A DNA stretch of 64,000 bases, from NCBI RefSeq assembly GCF_024172095.1, contig NZ_JAMZDX010000007.1, forward strand, positions 124,001 through 188,000. Reading direction: 5' to 3'. Under the pieces are notes generated by a model. The model was not told the origin of the DNA. It did no database searches and saw only the letters and a program-made list of their open reading frames with translations. Position numbers and translations under genes: made by a program. Of the stretch, positions 58,598 through 64,000 are shown piece after piece. Origin of the DNA: Kitasatospora cinereorecta (GTDB lineage Bacteria > Actinomycetota > Actinomycetes > Streptomycetales > Streptomycetaceae). Within the stretch, counting starts at the first letter, position 1. Each line of letters begins with the position of its first letter.

Positions 58598-59269
58598 TTG
58601 CACATCGACCAGTGGATCGAGAGCGTCCCGCCGAGCTCGGTGTACGCGCTCATCGGACTGATCATCGGCCTGGAGAGCCTCGGCATCCCGCTGCCCGGAG
58701 AGATCGCCCTGATCACCTCCGCGCTGCTCGCCGCGCAGGGCGTCGTCAACCCGTGGGGGGTGGCGCTGTGCGCCATCGCCGGCGCGATCATCGGCGACTC
58801 CATCGGGTACGCGATCGGCCGCCGCGGCGGCCGCCCGCTCTTCGAGAAGCTCGGCCGCAAGTTCCCCAAGCACTTCGGGCCCGACCACCTGGAAACCGCC
58901 GAGCGGTCCTTCCAGAAGTGGGGCATGTGGGCGGTCTTCTTCGGCCGCTTCGTCGCCCTGCTGCGGATCTTCGCCGGACCGCTGGCCGGCACGCTGCGGA
59001 TGCCGTACTGGAAGTTCCTGATCGCCAACGTGCTCGGCGGCGTGGTCTGGGCCGGCGGCACCACGCTGCTGGTCTACCAGGTCGGCAAGGTCGCCGAGCA
59101 GTACCTGAAGGGCGCCTCCTACATCGGCCTGGGCGCCGCCGTCCTGTTCGGCGCCGGATCCGCGCTGGTCCTCAAGCGCCGCGCCGGCAAGTCGCGGGCC
59201 CGCCACCCCGAGCAGTCCGGACTGCCGAGCGGCGAGCCGATCCGGCCGATGGAGCAGCCGGTCGACTGA
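58598..59269 (+). CDS. DedA family membrane protein
   Basis: 223 aa, TTG start with CGGAGGT at 58583-58589. DedA/VTT core: ESLGIPLPGEIALITSALLAAQG, AIAGAIIGDSIGYAIGRRGGRPLFEKLGRKF, FFGRFVALLRIFAGPLAGTLRMPYWKFLIANVLGGVVWAGG. DedA proteins recycle polyprenyl phosphates or maintain membrane energetics. The last five codons and stop are part of a 16-bp tandem repeat. Confidence 0.88.
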   Translation: MHIDQWIESVPPSSVYALIGLIIGLESLGIPLPGEIALITSALLAAQGVVNPWGVALCAIAGAIIGDSIGYAIGRRGGRPLFEKLGRKFPKHFGPDHLETAERSFQKWGMWAVFFGRFVALLRIFAGPLAGTLRMPYWKFLIANVLGGVVWAGGTTLLVYQVGKVAEQYLKGASYIGLGAAVLFGAGSALVLKRRAGKSRARHPEQSGLPSGEPIRPMEQPVD

Positions 59270-59299
59270 GCAGGCGGTCGACCGAGCAGGCGGTCGACC
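59252..59299 (+). repeat. Three tandem 16-bp repeats across the DedA stop codon
   Basis: Units GAGCAGCCGGTCGACT, GAGCAGGCGGTCGACC and GAGCAGGCGGTCGACC at 59252, 59268 and 59284. The first encodes the C-terminal EQPVD; the TGA stop spans the first junction. Copies two and three are non-coding. Confidence 0.85.
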
Positions 59300-59366
59300 G
59301 GGAGCCGCCGCTGCCACCGTCCCTGTCGGATAGGGTCATGATCGACACCCAGCAGCGGAGGCAGTG

Positions 59367-60035
59367 ATGAGCCAGCAGCAGTGGACGGCGGTCGACGAGT
59401 ACTTCAGCGAGGTGCTGATCGGGCCCGACGAGGCGCTCGAATCCGCCCTGGCCGCGGCCGACGCCGCCGGCCTGCCGCACATCAACGTCGCCCCCAACCA
59501 GGGCAAACTGCTCCAGCTGCTGGCCCGCACCCAGGGCGCCCGCCGGATCCTGGAGGTCGGCACCCTCGGCGGGTACAGCGCGATCTGGCTGGCCCGCGCC
59601 CTGCCGGCCGGCGGCCGCCTGATCACCCTGGAGATCGACCCCGCGCACGCCGCCGTCGCCACCGCCAACCTCGCGCACGCCGGACTCGCCGATTCCGTCG
59701 AGGTCCGGGTCGGCCCCGCCGCCGACAGCCTGCGACAGCTGGCCGAGGACGGCGCCGAACCCTTCGACCTGGTCTTCATCGACGCGGACAAGCCCAGCAA
59801 CCCGCTCTACTTCGAGTGGGCCGTCAAGCTCACCCGCCCCGGCTCGCTGATCGTGGTCGACAACGTGGTCCGCGGCGGCGCGGTCGGTGACGCCGACAGC
59901 ACCGACCCGTCGGTCGTCGCCGTCCGCCGGATGCACGACCTGATCGCCGCCGAGCCCCGGGTCACCGCCACCTCCGTGCAGACCGTCGGCACCAAGGGGT
60001 ACGACGGCTTCACCCTGATCCGGGTGGAGGGCTGA
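59367..60035 (+). CDS. O-methyltransferase (catechol/caffeoyl-CoA type, Methyltransf_3)
   Basis: 222 aa, ATG with GGAGGC upstream. HINVAPNQGKLLQLLARTQGARRILEVGTLGGYSAIWLARALPAGGRLITLEIDPAHAAVA is the family hallmark; metal/catalytic acidic residues lie in VFIDADKPSN and VDNVVRGG. It would methylate a catechol-type hydroxyl using SAM and Mg2+. The next gene starts 5 bp after the stop, so the two form an operon. Confidence 0.9.
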   Translation: MSQQQWTAVDEYFSEVLIGPDEALESALAAADAAGLPHINVAPNQGKLLQLLARTQGARRILEVGTLGGYSAIWLARALPAGGRLITLEIDPAHAAVATANLAHAGLADSVEVRVGPAADSLRQLAEDGAEPFDLVFIDADKPSNPLYFEWAVKLTRPGSLIVVDNVVRGGAVGDADSTDPSVVAVRRMHDLIAAEPRVTATSVQTVGTKGYDGFTLIRVEG

Positions 60036-60040
60036 CCGGC

Positions 60041-60925
60041 ATGCGGATAGGTCTGCTCGGCACCGGCCCCTGGGCCGGCTGGGTCCACGCACCCGCCCTC
60101 GCCGCCCACCCCGGCGTCGACTTCGCCGGCGTCTGGGGCCGCCGCCCCGAGGCCGCCGCCACCCTCGCCGAGGAGCACGGCGTCACCGCCTACGGCACCG
60201 TCGAGGAGCTGCTCGCCGACGTCGACGCCGTCTCCATCGCGCTGCCCCCGGAGGTCCAGGCCGGCTACGCCGTCCGGGCCGCCGAGGCCGGCCGCCACCT
60301 GCTGCTCGACAAGCCCGTCGCGGCCACCGTCGCCGACGCGGCCGCGGTCGCGGACGCCGCCCGCCGCGCGGAGGTGGCGTCGGTGGTCTTCTTCACCCTG
60401 CGCTTCGGCGACCCGCACGCCGACTGGCTCGCCGAGCAGGCCGCGACCGACGGCTGGTTCACCGCCCGCGCCGACTGGCTCGGCTCGGTGTTCACCACCG
60501 ACAGCCCGTACGCCGCCTCCGTCTGGCGCCGCGACAAGGGCGCGCTGTGGGACGTCGGCCCGCACGCCCTGTCGATCCTGCTCCCGATCCTCGGCGACGT
60601 CGAGCAGCTCACCGCCGCCCGCGGCCCCGGGGACACCGTCCACCTGGTGCTGCGGCACGCCGCCGGCGCCTCCAGCACCGTCACCCTCAGCCTCACCGCG
60701 CCGCCGGAGGCCGCCGTCGACGGCGTCGCCGTCGAACTGCGCGGCAGCGCGGGCCCCGCCCGGATGCCGGGGCGCAGCGAGCACCCGACCGCCGCGTTCG
60801 GGCGGGCGATCGATGCGCTGCTCGGTGCGGCGGGCGGGGCGGGCGCGCATCCGTGCGACGTGGAGTTCGGGCTGCGGGTGGTGGAGGTGCTGGCCGCGGC
60901 CGAGGCCGCGCTCGACGGGCGGTAG
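60041..60925 (+). CDS. Gfo/Idh/MocA family oxidoreductase
   Basis: 294 aa. Rossmann start IGLLGTGPWAGWVHAPALAAHPGVDFAGVWGRRPEAA, then SIALPPEVQAGYAVRAAEAGRHLLLDKPVAATVADA, where DKP is the catalytic-Lys motif (EKP in most members); the C-terminal beta domain is short. Oxidises or reduces sugar-like alcohols with NAD(P). Operon with the O-methyltransferase. Convergent with the channel-like gene. Confidence 0.87.
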   Translation: MRIGLLGTGPWAGWVHAPALAAHPGVDFAGVWGRRPEAAATLAEEHGVTAYGTVEELLADVDAVSIALPPEVQAGYAVRAAEAGRHLLLDKPVAATVADAAAVADAARRAEVASVVFFTLRFGDPHADWLAEQAATDGWFTARADWLGSVFTTDSPYAASVWRRDKGALWDVGPHALSILLPILGDVEQLTAARGPGDTVHLVLRHAAGASSTVTLSLTAPPEAAVDGVAVELRGSAGPARMPGRSEHPTAAFGRAIDALLGAAGGAGAHPCDVEFGLRVVEVLAAAEAALDGR

Positions 60926-60949
60926 GCCCACTCGTCGGCGGGGCGGTGG

Positions 60950-62038
60950 TCAGGCCTTGGGGCGGCGGTCGGCCGGGCGGCGCGGGGGCATCGGGACGGA
61001 CGGGAAGTCGCGCGGGCCGGTCCACAGCGCCGGCACCGCGTCGCTGCGGCGCGCCAGCTCGTACGCGATGGCCTCGTAGTTGACCCGCCAGCCCTGGAAG
61101 TGCCGCCAGGCCTCCGACACCGGGCGCTCCCGGCGGAAGCCGGTGGCCGTCACCATCGCCACCGCCGCGTCGAACTCGGCATAGCTGAGCCGGATCGGGC
61201 TGTCCGGCTCCGGGTCGGCGTCGAACGGGATGCGCAGCGTCCCGGCGATGTCCCGCAGCGCGGTGAACCCGGCCCGCAGCACCAGCCGCGCCTCCGGCGG
61301 CGCCTGGCGCGGCGCGAGCGACAGCTGCATCGCGGCGGCGTCCATCACCGAGACCAGGCCCACCACCCAGCTGCGGTACGGCTGCGGCGAGCGGAAGGAC
61401 AGCAGCACCGGGTAGTTGGAGTGGCTCTCGCCGATGTCCGCCGCCAGCCGCTCCCAGTCGCGGTACAGCTCCGGCAGCGCCTTCTCGGTGGACACCAGCG
61501 ACTGCCGGGCCAGCAGCTCCGGTCCCCAGGCCGGCTCGCCCGCCCGGGCCTGCAGCAGCGTCACCTCCACCTCGCGGCGGTTGTACGCGGCGTACAGCGT
61601 CGGCAGGTAGGCGATCAGCAGCGCGGTGATCAGCGGGCCGGTGGCCGCCGCCATGAAGTCGATCACCGACAGGTGCAGCCGCTCGCCGCTGGCGAAGCCG
61701 AGCGTGAACAGGCTCGACCCGGCCTCGCGGAAGGCGACCGACCACGACAGGTCCGAGGTGCCGCGCAGCAGCAGCGTGTACGCCGTCAGCGTGCCGACCA
61801 GCCAGGTGGTGAGCATGCCGAGCAGGATCAGCGGGGCGAGCCAGGTCTGCAGCCGGTCGAGCGCGTGGTACGTGCTGCCGAACGGCACCGCCAGCATCCG
61901 CAGCGTCCGGCGCAGCAGCGCCCAGATCCGGCCGACCAGCGCCGAGTACAGGCCCCGCGGCACCACCAGGGTGCGCAGGATGCCGGCGACGGTGACGGCG
62001 AGCAGGGCCAGCCCGGCCATGGTGTAGATCACGCTCAT
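60950..62038 (-). CDS. Membrane protein resembling a two-TM ion channel with cytoplasmic tail
   Basis: 362 aa. Hydrophobic segments at about 3-22, 66-86 and 116-138; between the last two is AGSSLFTLGFASGERLHLSVIDFMAAATGPLITALLIAYLPTLYAAYNRREVEVTLLQARAGEP, arranged like a potassium-channel pore loop and inner helix, but with LGFASG instead of the TVGYGD filter. The long C-terminal half is soluble and helical. Probably a channel-like protein of different selectivity or no conductance; function unknown. Confidence 0.65.
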   Translation of the reverse strand: MSVIYTMAGLALLAVTVAGILRTLVVPRGLYSALVGRIWALLRRTLRMLAVPFGSTYHALDRLQTWLAPLILLGMLTTWLVGTLTAYTLLLRGTSDLSWSVAFREAGSSLFTLGFASGERLHLSVIDFMAAATGPLITALLIAYLPTLYAAYNRREVEVTLLQARAGEPAWGPELLARQSLVSTEKALPELYRDWERLAADIGESHSNYPVLLSFRSPQPYRSWVVGLVSVMDAAAMQLSLAPRQAPPEARLVLRAGFTALRDIAGTLRIPFDADPEPDSPIRLSYAEFDAAVAMVTATGFRRERPVSEAWRHFQGWRVNYEAIAYELARRSDAVPALWTGPRDFPSVPMPPRRPADRRPKA

Positions 62039-62121
62039 GGCGCCATTCTGGCGTGCCTGGCGGGTGGTGCCGGTACGGCGGGGTCTCCTGGGCGCGGTGC
62101 GGTGCCCCGGAGCACGGGCCG

Positions 62122-62541
62122 TCAGTCGTGGGTGTAGCGGCAGGCTATGCCGAGGTCGGGGTCGCCGACTTGGTCGGACAGGATGAGGGAGCCGTGCGGG
62201 CCCTGGGCGAAGTCGACCTCGTTGCCCTTGGAGTCGAAGGTGAGGTCGAGCTTCTCCGGCGTGCCGTCCTTCTCGCGCGGGACGATCCGCCAGGTGCCGG
62301 CGCCGGAGACCCGGGTGGTGAACGTGCTGCTGTCGGCGGCGACCGGGAAGTCGGTGGCGCTCGCGGTCAGGTCCGCGTTGATGGTGAGGGTCGAGTTGCA
62401 GTCGCCCGTCCACGACCCGGTCAGCTGGTCCGCGGTGACGTCCTTGCCGTACGGCGAGAGGCCACCGGTGAGGTACGCGCAGCCGGTCAGGAGCAGGAGG
62501 GCGCAGCTGAGGGCGGCGGCGGACGCCGGGCGGGAACGCAT
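62122..62541 (-). CDS. Small putative lipoprotein
   Basis: 139 aa. Lipoprotein signal peptide MRSRPASAAALSCALLLLTGC with lipobox LLTGC (lipidated Cys21). The mature domain (SYKDVTADQLTGSWTGDC ... GIACRYTHD) is short and beta-rich with two more Cys (probably one disulfide). No enzyme motif. Surface-exposed protein of unknown role. Confidence 0.75.
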   Translation of the reverse strand: MRSRPASAAALSCALLLLTGCAYLTGGLSPYGKDVTADQLTGSWTGDCNSTLTINADLTASATDFPVAADSSTFTTRVSGAGTWRIVPREKDGTPEKLDLTFDSKGNEVDFAQGPHGSLILSDQVGDPDLGIACRYTHD

Positions 62542-62626
62542 GTGGGGGGCCTTTCTCGGGGAGCCGAGCCGATCTTGGTGGCTCGGACCCGTCCTGCGCA
62601 AGATCCACGAGGTGCCCGGTGTGCGC

Positions 62627-63046
62627 TCAGGCCGGCCAGCGGACCGTGCCGCCGCGCACCAGCAGGGGTTCGGCGAGGGTGCTGTCCGGTGAGCGGAGCT
62701 GGCCGATCACCACCGGGCCGGTGATGCCGGTGCGTTCGGCGAGGGCGACCAGGAGCCGGCCGAGCGGCTCGAACTCGGCCGGGTGGACGGTGCGGTGGGC
62801 GGTCAGCGTCCAGCCGTCGCCGGGCAGTGCGGCGAGGTCGCCGGTGGAGTCCAGCAGCGGGCGGGGGCGGTTCTCCGCGATCAGCCCGCCGTCGTCGTCC
62901 TCCTCCACCTCCGGGAACGCGGTCACCAGGACCAGGTGTTCGGGCTGCTCGCCCAGCCCCAGGTGCCAGCGCAGTTCGGCGAGTTCGCCGTCCGGCAGCC
63001 CCTCGGCCAGCCGGACGGACAGGGTCAGTTCGAGGGCGTCGCTCAC
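62627..63046 (-). CDS. Hypothetical small protein
   Basis: 139 aa from a GTG at 63046 (VSDALELTLSVRLAEGL). Soluble, acidic in the middle (PEVEEDDDGGLIAENRPRP), with PGDGWTLTAHRTVHPAEFEPLGRLLVALAERTG near the end. The start gives a sensible N-terminus and the ribosome site is weak. No family recognised. Confidence 0.6.
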   Translation of the reverse strand: MSDALELTLSVRLAEGLPDGELAELRWHLGLGEQPEHLVLVTAFPEVEEDDDGGLIAENRPRPLLDSTGDLAALPGDGWTLTAHRTVHPAEFEPLGRLLVALAERTGITGPVVIGQLRSPDSTLAEPLLVRGGTVRWPA

Positions 63047-63114
63047 GGGGCCAGGGTAGTGGCCGATCCGGTGTCGGGGCCCCGCGTTCCGCGAGGTGTG
63101 TGTCGAGGGTGGGC

Positions 63115-63141
63115 GGGCCCCGGCGGGTGGCGCCGGGGCCC
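63115..63141 (-). terminator. Terminator after the epimerase gene
   Basis: 11-bp perfect arms (GGGCCCCGGCG and CGCCGGGGCCC) with a 5-nt loop, 25 bp past the epimerase stop on the minus strand. Confidence 0.75.
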
Positions 63142-63165
63142 GCGTGGGTTGGCGGACCAGCGCGG

Positions 63166-64000
63166 TCAGCGGACCATCGCGGCCAGCACGCTGCGCCAGT
63201 CCTCGCCGGGCTCCGGCCGCAGCACCGCGGCGAGCGCGTCGGCGCGGTAGTGCCAGGGGCGCAGCAGCTCCGGGTCGGCGTCCTCGCGCAGCTCGACGGT
63301 GGCGGCCGAGCCGAGCAGGCGGACCAGTTCGGCGGTGAACTCCGTCCAGGCGACATGGCCGGTGACGGCGTTGACGACCCGTCCGGCGGCGCGTCCGCTG
63401 CCGTCGGCGCAGGCGGTGACGGCGCGGGCCAGGGCGGCGGAGTGGACCCAGGAGGCGCCGTGCCAGGCGTGGCCGCCGGCGCCGGGGGCGGGCAGGACGA
63501 TCGTCCGGTCCGCCCGGGCGGCCTGGAAGAGGTCGCCGGTGGCGCCCCAGCGGAGCTGGTCGCGCAGGCGCCGGTGCGGCCCCCACACGATGGGCGGGCG
63601 GACCACGGTCGCCGCGCCGCGCCCGTCGCCGCCGGCCCGCTCGAACAGCAGGCGCTCGCAGGCGAGCTTGGCCTGCCCGTACGCGCTGACCGGGTCGGTG
63701 GCCGGCGCGCCCTCGGGGACCTCCTCGACGGCCGGACGGCCGTACGCGTCGATGCTGCTGACGAAGACGAAGCTGTGCCCGTGCCAGCCGTCGACGAGGA
63801 CGCGCATGGCGGCGATGTCGGTGTCGTGGTCGGTGAAGGTGCAGGCGGCGTGGATGACGGCGTCGACGCCCTCGACGGCGCGGCGCAGGCTGTCGGGGTC
63901 GCTGAGGTCGCCCTCGGCGATCTCGACGCCGTCCAGCGCGACCAGGTGGGCCGACTCGGGCCGGGTGAGGGCCCGGACCGGCAGCCCCTGCGCCATCAGC
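63166..64000 (-). CDS. NAD-dependent epimerase/dehydratase (5' end beyond the window)
   Basis: At least 278 codons; the N-terminal Rossmann GxxGxxG strand lies beyond the right edge, so the protein is partial. Extended-SDR features: AVIHAACTFTDHDTDI, SFVFVSSIDAYGRP, YGQAKLACERLLFE (Tyr-X3-Lys) and RPPIVWGPHRRLRDQL, typical of NAD-dependent 3-beta-HSD/epimerase-like enzymes. Substrate unknown. Confidence 0.83.
   Translation of the reverse strand, partial: LMAQGLPVRALTRPESAHLVALDGVEIAEGDLSDPDSLRRAVEGVDAVIHAACTFTDHDTDIAAMRVLVDGWHGHSFVFVSSIDAYGRPAVEEVPEGAPATDPVSAYGQAKLACERLLFERAGGDGRGAATVVRPPIVWGPHRRLRDQLRWGATGDLFQAARADRTIVLPAPGAGGHAWHGASWVHSAALARAVTACADGSGRAAGRVVNAVTGHVAWTEFTAELVRLLGSAATVELREDADPELLRPWHYRADALAAVLRPEPGEDWRSVLAAMVR

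Overview
The window is very GC-rich DNA (third codon positions almost always G or C) from a filamentous actinomycete, most likely a Streptomycetaceae member (Streptomyces or Kitasatospora). The reasons are a complete whiE-type spore-pigment polyketide cluster, class F sortases, a PAS/GAF/PP2C/ATPase regulator, a SepF-like protein, densely packed genes with ATGA/GTGA overlaps, and many regulator-transporter pairs. No rRNA, tRNA, CRISPR array, transposase or phage gene was seen, so it reads as ordinary chromosome.

Layout. 1-2.1 kb: a small locus of WXG100-like proteins resembling type VII secretion substrates. 2.1-4.6 kb: a methyltransferase and a divergent SDR/LysR pair with a LysR-type box. 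4.7-15.0 kb: a catabolic cluster for an acyl-CoA (AtuA-like protein, carboxylase beta and alpha subunits, acyl-CoA dehydrogenase, acyl-CoA ligase, TetR regulator), interrupted by an opposing class F sortase and a membrane-anchored surface protein. 15.2-21.2 kb: a multidomain PP2C phosphatase, a secreted Ser-Pro protein, a drug exporter and a membrane protein of unknown role. 21.3-32.1 kb: a whiE-like cluster in which a divergent FAD monooxygenase faces SchA/CurD protein, cupin, KS-alpha, KS-beta, ACP and two cyclases; these are followed by a multisubunit acetyl-CoA carboxylase (fused AccD-AccA, BCCP, biotin carboxylase). 32.3-33.5 kb: a second surface-protein/class F sortase pair. 33.5-42.4 kb: a methyltransferase, a secreted beta-helix protein, a beta-solenoid membrane protein, an efflux pump with its TetR repressor, a SepF paralogue, DinB-like and small membrane proteins. 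42.4-64 kb: a decayed gene, endonuclease IV, an MFS/ROK pair, a MerR-TOBE protein, a phosphodiesterase, an AlkZ-like glycosylase candidate, transporters, an MFS/ArsR pair, several methyltransferases, DedA, and an epimerase running off the right end.

How the genes work together. The pigment cluster looks self-sufficient: the carboxylase would supply malonyl-CoA, the KS-alpha/KS-beta/ACP trio would build the chain, the cyclases would fold it and the monooxygenase would oxidise it. The 4.7-15 kb cluster would activate an acid to its CoA thioester, dehydrogenate it and carboxylate it, as in leucine or acyclic terpene breakdown. The two sortase loci share a Gly-rich motif just before the membrane anchor of the neighbouring surface protein. 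Four regulator genes have clear inverted repeats at the expected operator position (LysR 3727, TetR 39895, ROK 45775, ArsR 54171).
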